NCBI GenBank assembly: GCA_013289955.1
Contig: JABCYZ010000010.1
Coordinates: 1-64,000 of the forward strand
Length of the DNA: 64,000 nt
Source of the DNA: Acidobacteriota bacterium
GTDB taxonomy: Bacteria; Acidobacteriota; Terriglobia; Acidiferrales; UBA7541
Direction of reading: 5' to 3'
In this document: positions 17,475 through 26,186 of the stretch, in pieces
Layout: each line of letters starts with the position of its first letter
Position numbering within the stretch: position 1 is the stretch's first letter
Notes under the pieces: generated by a model
Database searches by the model: none
Told to the model about the DNA's origin: nothing
What the model saw: the letters and a program-made list of their open reading frames with translations, nothing else
Translations under genes and position numbers: made by a program

Positions 17475-17505
17475 ATTGTCATTCCAAGCGAAGCGAGGGA
17501 TCCGC
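17475..17505 (+). repeat. dispersed repeat, copy 2
   Basis: ATTGTCATTCCAAGCGAAGCGAGG matches the copy at 15956 with a few changes (CAAGCGAAGCGAG versus CGAGCGCAGCGAG). It sits in the 127-bp gap after the permease stop and is a candidate mobile or RNA-processing element within the operon. Confidence 0.5.
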
Positions 17506-17584
17506 TTTTTCTTCTGGTCTCTGTCTGAAATCCTTTTCTTTGTTTTCCGTTCGACTTTCGACTCTCAACTTTCGTGAGGCTCCC

Positions 17585-18592
17585 ATGGACTTCGGCATAA
17601 CCATCAAACCCGACATTCACATCGACCGCATCGTCAGCCTGACACAACAGGCCGAAGCCGGCGGCTTTTCCTACGGCTGGATTTTCGACTCCCATGTGAT
17701 CTGGAAAGAGCCATTTCCGTTGCTGACGCTGATGGCCGCAAGCACGCAAACCATGCGCCTCGGCACCTGTGTCACGAATCCCGCCGTCCGCGACGTGACC
17801 GTCTCCGCCAGCCTCTTTGCCACCCTCAACCTCGCCTCCCGCGGACGCATGCAGCTAGGCATCGGACGCGGCGACAGCTCCCGCCGCGTTCTCGGCAAAA
17901 AACCCACGACCCTCGAAAATCTCGAGTCCTTCGTCCACGTCTTCCGTGAGCTAAATGCCGGGCGAACCATCGACCTCGATGGAGTCCCCACAAGTTTCCC
18001 GTGGGCCAGCGGCGAAATTCCTCATGTTTGGGTCGCCGGCTATGGCCCCAAAGCACTGCGTACCGCGGGCCGCATTGGCGACGGCGTCATCCTCCAATTC
18101 GCCGATCCCGATCTGATCGACTGGTGCCTCGGTTTCGTCCGCGAAGGCGCCAAGGAAGCCGGCCGCGACTTCAGCAAGTTTCAGGTTATGGCCGCCGCGC
18201 CCGTCTGGCCCTCGGCAGACCTAAAAACCGCGCGAGACCACGTCCGTTGGTTCCCCGCCCTTGTCTCGAATCACGTCATGGATCTCATTTCCAAATACAA
18301 GCCCGAGGAGCTGCCCCCCTCGCTCACCTCCTTCGTAAAGAATCGCGGCGGGTATGACTACCATCACCACTGCGAAGTAGGCAGCGACAACGCCGATTTC
18401 GTCAGCGACGAAGTCATCGACCGTTTCTGCATCATCGGTCCCATCGAAGCCCACCGCAAAAAGCTCGAAGCCCTGCAAAAGGTCGGCGTCACCCAGTTCA
18501 ACATCTATCTCATGTGCGGCGAGGAAGAGACGACGCTCGACATCTACGCCCGCGACGTTTTGCCTCACTACCAGCCTGAACCGCTTTCCTGA
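17585..18592 (+). CDS. LLM-class flavin/F420-dependent oxidoreductase (TIGR03842-like)
   Basis: A 335-residue luciferase-like (beta/alpha)8 oxidoreductase of the F420/FMN type. It shows the LLM pattern: an N-terminal strand FGITIKPD, the core RLGTCVTNPAVRDV, then LNLASRGRMQLGIGRGDSSRR and the cofactor-shaping WVAGYGPKALRTAGRIGDGVI. GAGG precedes ATG 17585. The gene is embedded between the NCS1 permease and dihydropyrimidinase. Family members are known to be associated with dihydropyrimidinase-type genes. A role in reducing or oxidising the pyrimidine or hydantoin ring is inferred from context only. No dihydropyrimidine dehydrogenase is encoded nearby. Confidence 0.85.
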   Translation: MDFGITIKPDIHIDRIVSLTQQAEAGGFSYGWIFDSHVIWKEPFPLLTLMAASTQTMRLGTCVTNPAVRDVTVSASLFATLNLASRGRMQLGIGRGDSSRRVLGKKPTTLENLESFVHVFRELNAGRTIDLDGVPTSFPWASGEIPHVWVAGYGPKALRTAGRIGDGVILQFADPDLIDWCLGFVREGAKEAGRDFSKFQVMAAAPVWPSADLKTARDHVRWFPALVSNHVMDLISKYKPEELPPSLTSFVKNRGGYDYHHHCEVGSDNADFVSDEVIDRFCIIGPIEAHRKKLEALQKVGVTQFNIYLMCGEEETTLDIYARDVLPHYQPEPLS

Positions 18593-18731
18593 GGCCGCAG
18601 CGACACTCTATCTCGCAGAAAATATGAGACTTACTATTAAATTCACACTTCTGGAAGTGGTGATTGTGCGTGGCTTAATATCCCTTAGAATGAACGCCTG
18701 CAAAAAACAGAAAGGAGGACGTACCCTGTCC

Positions 18732-18797
18732 ATGGCCTTTTGCTACTCACTTCTAGCCACACCGGTCCGCCTCCGGAGGTCCCCTCATGCGTTTTGA
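18732..18797 (+). CDS. possible 21-codon leader peptide overlapping the dihydropyrimidinase start
   Basis: A strong AAAGGAGGA (18711-18719) lies 13 bases before an ATG whose frame runs 21 codons (MAFCYSLLATPVRLRRSPHAF). It stops at 18795-18797, eleven bases inside the dihydropyrimidinase gene. The downstream gene has its own GGAGG (18775-18779). This geometry allows translational coupling or attenuation, but the peptide could equally be chance. Confidence 0.25.
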   Translation: MAFCYSLLATPVRLRRSPHAF

Positions 18798-20181
18798 CAC
18801 CGTCATCACGAACGGCACCATCGTCACCGCCTCAGATACCTACGTTGCCGATATCGGCATCAACGCCGAGAAGATCTCCGCGATTGCTGCCGAGCTTCCC
18901 ATCGAAAACGCCGGCCAAGTCATTGACGCCGCTGGCCTTCTCGTCATTCCCGGCGGCATTGACGTGCACACTCACCTGGACATGCCCTTCGGCGGCACGA
19001 CAAGCGCCGACGACTTCCAAACCGGCACGATTGCCGCCGCCTTCGGGGGCACCACCACCCTGATAGACTTCGCCATCCAGTACAAAGGACAGACTCTCCG
19101 TCAGGCCTTTGATACGTGGATGAAAAAAGCCCATGACAAAGCCGTGACCGACTACGCCTTCCATTGCATCATCACCGACCTCGGCGCCGCACAGCTCGAA
19201 GAGATGGGCGAACTCGTACGCGAAGGCGTTACCAGTTTCAAGTTATTCATGGCGTATCCGGGCGTGTTCATGCTCGATGACGCCACCATTTTTCGCGCTA
19301 TGCGCCAGGCCGCTAAGCACGACGGCCTAATCTGCATGCACGCGGAAAACGGCGGCGCGATTGACGTGATCGTTCAGCAGGCTCTTGCCGAAGGCAAGCG
19401 CGCACCCAAATATCACGCGCTCACGCGGCCAACAACCGCCGAAGCAGAAGCCACTTCGCGCGCCATCGCCCTCGCGGAAATGGCCGGCGCTCCCGTTTAC
19501 ATCGTTCACCTCTCCTGCAACGAAGCCCTTGAAAAAGTCCGCGAGGCCCGTGACCGCGGCCTGCCCGCCTACGCCGAGACGTGCCCCCAGTATTTGTATC
19601 TCTCTCTCGAAAACATGGATGCACCCGGCTTCGAGGGCGCCAAGTACGTCTTTACGCCGCCTCTGCGCGAAAAATGGCACCAGGAAAAGCTCTGGCAAGG
19701 CCTTGCGAAGGACACCCTGCAGGTTGTCTCCACCGACCACTGCCCCTTCTGCTTCAAGGAACAAAAAGAATTAGGCAGGGACGACTTCACGAAGATTCCG
19801 AACGGCGGCCCTGGGATTGAGCACCGCCTCAGCCTCATCTACACGGGCGGCGTCCACGGAAAGCGATTCTCCGCCAATCGCTTTGTCGAGCTTGTCTCGA
19901 CCGCACCCGCAAAGCTTTTCGGTCTCTATCCCCGAAAAGGAACCATTGCGGTCGGCTCCGACGCTGACCTGGTGATTTTCGATCCCCACGTGGAACAAAT
20001 CATCAGCGCAAAAACTCACCACATGCGCGTGGACTATTCCATGTTCGAGGGCATTCAAATCAAGGGAGCGCCGCGAAAAGTTTTCTCTCGCGGACGCGCC
20101 GTGATCGATGCAGGAAAATTTGTGGGCCGCCCCGGCGCAGGCCGATTCCTCCGCCGCCAGACACATACCACCGTCAAATGA
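18787..20181 (+). CDS. hydA: dihydropyrimidinase / hydantoinase
   Basis: A 464-residue binuclear zinc amidohydrolase that opens dihydrouracil, dihydrothymine or 5-substituted hydantoins to N-carbamoyl amino acids. All metal ligands are present: His61 and His63 (DVHTH), carbamylated Lys152 (SFKLFMAYPG), His185 (CMHAENGG), His241 (YIVHLSCNEA) and Asp317 (STDHCPF). The length matches cyclic amidohydrolases. GGAGG seven bases upstream fixes ATG 18787. Its product is the substrate of the amidohydrolase at 14995, so the run forms an import plus two-step degradation path. The C-terminal tail is rich in Arg and Thr and unremarkable. Confidence 0.95.
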   Translation: MRFDTVITNGTIVTASDTYVADIGINAEKISAIAAELPIENAGQVIDAAGLLVIPGGIDVHTHLDMPFGGTTSADDFQTGTIAAAFGGTTTLIDFAIQYKGQTLRQAFDTWMKKAHDKAVTDYAFHCIITDLGAAQLEEMGELVREGVTSFKLFMAYPGVFMLDDATIFRAMRQAAKHDGLICMHAENGGAIDVIVQQALAEGKRAPKYHALTRPTTAEAEATSRAIALAEMAGAPVYIVHLSCNEALEKVREARDRGLPAYAETCPQYLYLSLENMDAPGFEGAKYVFTPPLREKWHQEKLWQGLAKDTLQVVSTDHCPFCFKEQKELGRDDFTKIPNGGPGIEHRLSLIYTGGVHGKRFSANRFVELVSTAPAKLFGLYPRKGTIAVGSDADLVIFDPHVEQIISAKTHHMRVDYSMFEGIQIKGAPRKVFSRGRAVIDAGKFVGRPGAGRFLRRQTHTTVK

Positions 20182-20251
20182 ATAGACTGCGCCAAAGCAC
20201 CCGCGGAAAAAGGTCCCGGGGCCAGCACGCCGGACCTAGAAGAACGCTCTT

Positions 20252-22204
20252 CTACGGCTTTTGTTTCGATGGATCGCTGGGGTCGGCGGCTGGCCCCGGC
20301 GCAGCAGCGGTGGGTGCTTCATCGACTTTGGGCACCGAGATCTTCTGCTTGTCGTCCACGGCAAAGAGCATGTAGTGGCTGAAGCTGTGGCGTCGGTGGA
20401 TGCGCCGCCCCTTCCAGTCGTAATACACGTCGGCGCTCTGCGGCAGCCACATCTTCACATCGCCCTTGTTGAATTTCACTGGACCATATTCAATGTCCGC
20501 GTGATCGGCAACCAGTCGGATTTGAGGCACCGGCGAAACCAAATCCGTCTCCAGCCTCACGATCTGATAGTTGTCCGCTGAAATCCAGGCCCGGCCCTTC
20601 AAAGCGACCGGATAAGACGGGCCATCGGCGCCGATCCTGTATCTTTTAATCGTGTTCGGCTTGTCCGCCCTTTGCTTGAAGTGAACTTGCCAGGCGAGCC
20701 CACCGCCGCTTCTCGCCAATCCCTCACAAGTCATCTCAAAGTTTACGGCGTTATAGGGATGGAAAATCAGGACGAGAGCCGGCAGCCCGTTCGTTGCCAC
20801 TCCATCCGGAAATTCGGCGGGGGAACCGCCGCTGTTCCGGTATTCCTCCACGTTCAGATAGCCATGCTGCACTTCCTGAATGGAAACCACATAATCGAAC
20901 TTCCGCTTTTCCGGTGACGACGCGAGTCCGAATTTATTGATCGATTCATGAGTGAGAGATTCCGTTGCCGCAAACCGGTCGACATCTTTCACCAGCTCCA
21001 TGAGTTGTTTCCCGGCTTTACTCACCACGTCATCTACAGAACAAGTGGCGCCCGTTTCGACGGGCGGCACCTTCTCGTCCACGTTCGGCGGCAACCAGTT
21101 GGAGGGCACAGGCAGAGCAGTGGCCGCCGATGTCACCGCGTCCATCTCGCGTGCCGCAGCGGCGTCATCGCCGGACGCATCGCCTGGTTGAGGATTCTTT
21201 AACCGTTCGAGATCTTTACTGGCTACCGTGTCCGCGGGGTGCGCCTGAACGTAGGCTTGCAATACATTTATCGCTCGCTCCGTGTCCCCACGTCCTGCCA
21301 GAGCTCTCGCCAAGACGAGTTGAACGGAGGCTGCTCGCTCGCGGCCCAGTCCGATGGCGCGTTCAGCTTCTTTGACCGCCTCGTCGCGTTGGCCTTCGAG
21401 CAAGAGAGCTTCCGCGAGGAGCGCGTGTGCGCGCCAGGATAACGGGTCAGCTTGTACCGCCCGGTTGAGGTAGGGCACCGCTTCGGCAGCCTTGCTTTCA
21501 TGAAGTAGGTCGAAGCTGACAGAAAGCAGCGCACTCAAGTGTTTGGGGTCGAGTTCAAGAGTCTTCATCCAATAGGACTTGGCCTGGGCCTTGTCGTTCA
21601 CCTGCGACGAGTAAACACCGAACAGATATTCAACTTCTGCACTCGTCGGAGCAGCTTTGCGCGCGGCCTCCAAATGAGCTCGCGCATCATTCGGCTTGTT
21701 GGCCCGCAACGCTTCCAGTGCCTTGCCCACTTCCCTTTGCGCCTTGGGGGCAAGTACAAGCAGGGCGGCAGACGAGGCCGCATCTTCCGCGTCGGGGTTC
21801 GGCTGCACCACGACGGTGACTTTCACCAGTGTGGGTTCCGGAGCTTCAATTTGTTTTGTAACTACGAGATATCCCGGGACGACAACCTGAGCCGTGTACT
21901 CGTCCGTCGGCACGCTGTTGAATCTTACGTACCCTTTTTTTCCGGTTTCCTGGTTATAAAATTTCCCACTCAGTTTTGATAGGGTAACGACAAAAGCTCC
22001 TGGAATTTCAACGCCGTCAGGTCCTGTTACGTGGATATCGATATCCGCCGTCTTCATCATGCTGGTTGCGACGTCCAGCGTCGCCTGCGGGTCCTGACCA
22101 AGTGGAACAGGCGCCGGGCGACCGGCGCGGGCGACCGGTGTCAGCAAGAATCCGGAGGATAAAATCAGAATGACCCAGAAATATTTCAGAAGACGTACAC
22201 CCAT
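20252..22204 (-). CDS. exported TPR protein with N-terminal carboxypeptidase-regulatory-like domain
   Basis: A 650-residue envelope protein. The signal peptide is MGVRLLKYFWVILILSSGFL, ending near VARAG. A beta-sandwich domain like CarboxypepD_reg/Cna-B (IDIHVTGPDGVEIPGAFVVT) lies at about 50-140. A TPR array follows (about 145-320, for example LFGVYSSQVNDKAQAKSYW). After a low-complexity linker comes a C-terminal beta-rich domain of about 250 residues with KRYRIGADGPSYPVALKGRA, reminiscent of LolA-like lipoprotein-sorting folds. No enzymatic motif is visible. I chose ATG 22204 because it begins the signal; longer forms add non-signal sequence. It converges on dihydropyrimidinase and diverges from the APC permease. 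Probably a scaffold or outer-membrane-associated protein. Confidence 0.75.
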   Translation of the reverse strand: MGVRLLKYFWVILILSSGFLLTPVARAGRPAPVPLGQDPQATLDVATSMMKTADIDIHVTGPDGVEIPGAFVVTLSKLSGKFYNQETGKKGYVRFNSVPTDEYTAQVVVPGYLVVTKQIEAPEPTLVKVTVVVQPNPDAEDAASSAALLVLAPKAQREVGKALEALRANKPNDARAHLEAARKAAPTSAEVEYLFGVYSSQVNDKAQAKSYWMKTLELDPKHLSALLSVSFDLLHESKAAEAVPYLNRAVQADPLSWRAHALLAEALLLEGQRDEAVKEAERAIGLGRERAASVQLVLARALAGRGDTERAINVLQAYVQAHPADTVASKDLERLKNPQPGDASGDDAAAAREMDAVTSAATALPVPSNWLPPNVDEKVPPVETGATCSVDDVVSKAGKQLMELVKDVDRFAATESLTHESINKFGLASSPEKRKFDYVVSIQEVQHGYLNVEEYRNSGGSPAEFPDGVATNGLPALVLIFHPYNAVNFEMTCEGLARSGGGLAWQVHFKQRADKPNTIKRYRIGADGPSYPVALKGRAWISADNYQIVRLETDLVSPVPQIRLVADHADIEYGPVKFNKGDVKMWLPQSADVYYDWKGRRIHRRHSFSHYMLFAVDDKQKISVPKVDEAPTAAAPGPAADPSDPSKQKP

Positions 22205-22379
22205 GTGACCCGCCCATTCATTACTTGTTCGGAGGACCTGATAGCTGCCCTTATGATACTCCCAATTTTTGTGTGCCGGGTAGCGGGAAGCGCGCCGCAC
22301 AGCCCAGGTTTGCGGGTGAGAGCCGCGGTGGTAGAGTACGCCCGAATGGCAAAGGGCAGGGAGAAGAAGCCTCGGTGGA

Positions 22380-23765
22380 ATGAAACATCGTTCGATGACC
22401 ATGACTGAAAATCCCTCGGAAAAAACGGGGCCGGGCGGCGGACTCGCCCGGCAGCTTGGCTTGTTTGGTACCACGATGGCCGTCATGGGTGGGATCATCG
22501 GCGCGGGGATCTTCATTAATCCCTACATCGTCGCAGACAAGGTGCATACCTCGACGCTGATCCTTAGCGCCTGGGTTGCCGGCGGCCTCATTGCCCTGCT
22601 CGGCGGCTTTATCTACGCCGAACTGGCTGCCCGTTTGCCCGTGGTTGGCGGTCAGTACGCCTATCTGCGCGAAGCGCTTCATCCCGCTGTGGCATTTCTC
22701 TACGGCTGGGTACTTCTCCTAGTCATCCAGACGGGCGGCATGGCGGCCGTCGCCGTCACCTTTGCCCGATATTTTCTCGAGTTGACACGCTGGCCGGTCA
22801 GTGCCTCACTCATCGCAGCCTCCGCTCTCGCTCTGCTCACGGTGATCAACTGCCTGGGTGTTCGCGCCGGCAGCCGTGTGCAGTCGGCGATGACCCTAGC
22901 CGCGATAGCCGCCATCGGTATGCTCGAGCTATTCAGCTTTCTTCGCGGTGGACCATCGCAAATTTCCTGGCGCCCCGTTCTCGACCAGCCCATGTCCATG
23001 GGCTTGGTCTTCACCTTTGGAGCCGCCATGACGCCGGTGTTGTTCGCGTACGGAGGCTGGCAGACTTCCAGCTTTCTGGCTGGCGAAGTGCGCGACCCGC
23101 GCAGAACTCTGCCGCGTGGGCTCGTTCTGGGTGTTCTCGGAGTGATCGCGGTGTACACCTCGGTGAATTTCGTCTACGTGCGCGTGCTGGGACCCGCTGG
23201 ACTGGCCGCCACGATGACGCCGGCATCCACGGTCATGCGCGTGCTACTTGGTCCCGGCGGAGGCTCCTTGATTGCCGCGGGAATTGCGTTCTCTGCGTTC
23301 GGGTTCCTCGGGCAATCGATGTTGACGGCGCCGCGGGTGTATTTCGCGATGGCCGAAGACGGCATCTTTTTCCGCAGCGTGGCGTGGATCGATCCGCGGA
23401 CACACGTGCCGGTGATCGCCATCCTGCTGCAGGGACTTTGGGCCATCGTCATTGCACTGACCGGAACGTACGCACAAGTCGTCAACTATGTAGTGGCGAT
23501 GGACTGCATGTTTTTTGGTCTGACCGCAGTGTGCTTGCTCGTGCTGCGCCGGCGCGCAGTAGCTCAAGGCTCGGCCGCGATCGAGTTTCCTGTACCGGGC
23601 CACCCCTGGACGACTCTTCTCTTCATAGCCGCGGAATGGATGGTCGTCGCCAGCACGTTTGCTCACGATCCGAAGCGCTCGTTGATCGGGCTCGCTATCG
23701 CTATCGCCGGGTTGCCTGCATACTATTTATGGCGCGCGAGAAACAAGGGAGAAACAGCGACATGA
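22380..23765 (+). CDS. APC-family amino acid permease
   Basis: A 461-residue inner-membrane transporter of the APC superfamily. TM1 contains the unwound substrate-binding motif GGIIGAGIFINPY, and about twelve hydrophobic spans follow. The TM6 region MTPVLFAYGGWQTSSFLAGE is typical of the LAT/cationic amino acid branch. It would exchange or symport an amino acid. ATG codons at 22380, 22398 and 22404 are all possible and do not change the core. Its stop overlaps the ATG of the following aminotransferase (ATGA), so import and transamination of the same amino acid are probably coupled. Confidence 0.88.
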   Translation: MKHRSMTMTENPSEKTGPGGGLARQLGLFGTTMAVMGGIIGAGIFINPYIVADKVHTSTLILSAWVAGGLIALLGGFIYAELAARLPVVGGQYAYLREALHPAVAFLYGWVLLLVIQTGGMAAVAVTFARYFLELTRWPVSASLIAASALALLTVINCLGVRAGSRVQSAMTLAAIAAIGMLELFSFLRGGPSQISWRPVLDQPMSMGLVFTFGAAMTPVLFAYGGWQTSSFLAGEVRDPRRTLPRGLVLGVLGVIAVYTSVNFVYVRVLGPAGLAATMTPASTVMRVLLGPGGGSLIAAGIAFSAFGFLGQSMLTAPRVYFAMAEDGIFFRSVAWIDPRTHVPVIAILLQGLWAIVIALTGTYAQVVNYVVAMDCMFFGLTAVCLLVLRRRAVAQGSAAIEFPVPGHPWTTLLFIAAEWMVVASTFAHDPKRSLIGLAIAIAGLPAYYLWRARNKGETAT

Positions 23766-24880
23766 GCGGTTCGGGGCAATCGAAGCGTTCGGTGTATATG
23801 GAATGGGCGAAAACACGCTCGCACGCACGGTTTAACCTGGCGACCAGCGGCCTAATCAGCGTGCCTTTGTCTGAATTTCCAGTGCGTTTGGAGGATTTGG
23901 AGATTACCGCGCCCGGCGCTTACGGTCACGCGGCGCTGCAAGAGCGGCTCGCGCGACACAACGGCGTGCCCGAGGCGTGTGTGGTCGCGGCAACGGGCAC
24001 TTCGATGGCAAATCATCTGGCGATGGCGGCTGTGCTCAATCCAGGCGATGACGTTCTGATCGAACAGCCCGTATATGGGCCTATGCTGGACGTCGTCGAA
24101 TACCTCGGAGCGCGGGTGAAGCGGATCCCACGGAGATTTGAAACAGGATTCGCGCTCGAACTCGAGGAAGTCGAGCGCGCCATCACGCGCGATACGCGGC
24201 TCATTGTACTTAGCAACCTGCACAATCCGAGCGGCGCGCTGATGCCGTCGGCGACTCTCCGCGCCATTGGCGAAATGGCACAACGGGTTGGCGCCCACGT
24301 TCTCGTGGACGAAGTCTACATTGACATGCTCTTCGACCGCGGAGCGCCGTACTGTTTTCCCATTGGCCAATCCATCGCGACCGCAGATGACAACCCGTTT
24401 ATCGTCACCAGCAGCTTGACGAAAGTCTACGGACTGAGCGGCTTGCGCTGCGGCTGGGTGCTCGCGTCGCCTCCCCTTGCCAAGCGCATGTGGCTTTTGA
24501 ATGACCTGTTTGGAGCCGTTGCCGCGCACGCCGCCGAGCGCATGTCGGTGATCGCCTTCGATCAGCTCGAGACATTCCGCGAGCGCGCGCGGGCGCTGCT
24601 CATCGCCAATCGTGCGATCATCGAGTCCTTTCTCGATTCGCGCAGCGATCTGGATTGCTTCCGGCCGCCTGCGGGTACGGTGTTCTTTCCACGCCTCACC
24701 CACGGAAACCCGGAAGCATTTTTCGCGTTGTTGCGGGAGAAGTACCTAACGACGGTCGTGCCGGGCTCGTTCTTTGAGATGCCACAGCATTTCCGGATTG
24801 GCATCGGGGGTGAGACGGCCGGCCTAGGCGCCGGGCTGGATCGTTTGAGTGCGGCCCTTGATGAATTCAGAAAGCAATAG
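23762..24880 (+). CDS. PLP-dependent aminotransferase, class I/II
   Basis: A 372-residue cytosolic fold-type I enzyme. PLP-site residues are Lys221 (Schiff base, in SSLTKVYGLSGLRCGW), Asp183 (VDEVYIDM, pairs with the pyridine nitrogen), Asn155 (NLHNPSGAL) and the C-terminal carboxylate-binding Arg in QHFRIGIGG. The ATG overlaps the stop of the APC permease, so expression is coupled. A much longer frame runs upstream in the same phase, but that portion only mirrors the permease gene. The substrate cannot be named; similarity is to general aspartate-type enzymes, with MalY/C-S lyase as an alternative. Confidence 0.9.
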   Translation: MSGSGQSKRSVYMEWAKTRSHARFNLATSGLISVPLSEFPVRLEDLEITAPGAYGHAALQERLARHNGVPEACVVAATGTSMANHLAMAAVLNPGDDVLIEQPVYGPMLDVVEYLGARVKRIPRRFETGFALELEEVERAITRDTRLIVLSNLHNPSGALMPSATLRAIGEMAQRVGAHVLVDEVYIDMLFDRGAPYCFPIGQSIATADDNPFIVTSSLTKVYGLSGLRCGWVLASPPLAKRMWLLNDLFGAVAAHAAERMSVIAFDQLETFRERARALLIANRAIIESFLDSRSDLDCFRPPAGTVFFPRLTHGNPEAFFALLREKYLTTVVPGSFFEMPQHFRIGIGGETAGLGAGLDRLSAALDEFRKQ

Positions 24881-25008
24881 CCTTTCAGGCTAGCGCACGC
24901 GCAGGTTACTAGCTCGCAACTGGTGACAGGCTGGGCACCAATCGGGCAGGCTTGGGACCTTTCCCTGCATTCTTTGTGGTGGAATAAGACATTCATCATG
25001 GGTCGAGA

Positions 25009-25917
25009 ATGAAAAAACTTAGATTCCTGGTTTCTCTTACAACCGACGACAACGACTACCAGATTGAGCAGTCGGAGTCCGCCGAGCAAGTCGCGCGCAA
25101 AACAGGCGTGGAAATACAGATCATCCACGCGCAAAACGACGCCATCAATCAGAGCACGCAAATCCTGAAGGCCGTGCAATCTCCTAAGGAATTGCGGCCG
25201 GACGCGATCATTTTTGAACCGGTCGGCGGCACAGCGTTGCCCCAAGTGGCGAAGGCAGCCGTCAGCGCCGGAATCGGGTGGGTGATCCTGAATCGCGACG
25301 CGACCTATATTGAGGAACTGCGCAAGACTTCCACAGCGCCGGTTTTCGGCATAAGCTCCGACCACGTGGAAATTGGGCGCATCCAGGGCCGCCAGATGGC
25401 TGCGCTGCTCCGCGGCGGAGGCTCCGTTCTGTATATCCAGGGGCCCTCGGAAAATTCGGCAGCCAAAGATCGAACCGCGGGCATGCAAGAAACCAAGCCG
25501 GCGAGCGTACAAGTCACCATGCTCAAGGCCCAGTGGACGCAGGAGAGCGCGCAGCGCTCTGTTCGTTCGTGGCTAAAACTGACGACCTCGCAACGTGCGG
25601 CCATCGATCTGATTTCCGCACAAGATGACTCGATGGCCATGGGTGCTCGGGATGCTTTCAAGGAATTGACGAACGAAGACGAGCGCGAGCGATGGTTGAA
25701 ACTGCCATTCACCGGTTGCGATGGTCTGCCGAAGACCGGGCAAGCTTGGGTGCGCAGCGGGCTTCTCGCGGCCACTGTTTTTGTTCCTCCGAACACCGGT
25801 CAGGCGATTGAAATGCTGGTAGACGCGATTCAAAATCGCAAGATGCCGGCGGAACGCATTACCACCTCGGCTGTTTCTATCCCGGCTCTGGATGCGCTGG
25901 GTCGCAAAAAGCTCTAA
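25009..25917 (+). CDS. periplasmic-binding-protein-like (sugar-binding fold) protein without signal peptide
   Basis: A 302-residue protein of the type I periplasmic-binding fold (Peripla_BP_4, ribose-binding-like). The two lobes are recognisable: KKLRFLVSLTTDDNDYQIEQ, DAIIFEPVGGTALPQVAKAA, GIGWVILNRDATYIEE, then DLISAQDDSMAMGARDAF and FTGCDGLPKTGQAWVRSGLL. Unlike transport-linked homologues, the chain starts directly with the first beta strand and has no Sec or Tat signal, and no ABC permease or ATPase is next to it. It may be a cytosolic sugar sensor, or its true start may lie upstream. A small hairpin at 25926-25947 follows the gene. Confidence 0.72.
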   Translation: MKKLRFLVSLTTDDNDYQIEQSESAEQVARKTGVEIQIIHAQNDAINQSTQILKAVQSPKELRPDAIIFEPVGGTALPQVAKAAVSAGIGWVILNRDATYIEELRKTSTAPVFGISSDHVEIGRIQGRQMAALLRGGGSVLYIQGPSENSAAKDRTAGMQETKPASVQVTMLKAQWTQESAQRSVRSWLKLTTSQRAAIDLISAQDDSMAMGARDAFKELTNEDERERWLKLPFTGCDGLPKTGQAWVRSGLLAATVFVPPNTGQAIEMLVDAIQNRKMPAERITTSAVSIPALDALGRKKL

Positions 25918-26128
25918 TCGACGATTATGGCGGCCCTTCGCGCCATATAGATCCCAGGGGGCGGCATCGTTTACGCTGAGCTTCGCAGGTGCCATACCCT
26001 GAGGGCTCTCTTCTCCTGGGCACTGCTTCTGGCATTCTGTTCTTCCGGCTCACCTTTTTCCTCCCGGATTCTTGGCGTTTCGTCCCCACTAAAACGATTT
26101 TGTGACTTCCTCCCCTGCTCAAGAGGCG

Positions 26129-26134
26129 TATAAT
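26129..26134 (+). promoter_or_regulatory. putative -10 element of the 3-keto-sugar operon
   Basis: A perfect TATAAT lies 53 bp before the ATG of the Tat-exported isomerase-like gene. No good -35 hexamer is seen at 17 bp (CTTCCT), so activation or an extended spacing would be needed. Confidence 0.35.
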
Positions 26135-26186
26135 GCCGCGGGCCGTAATTTCGCCGGGGCGACACGGCCACTTTGGAGGGGTCGGT

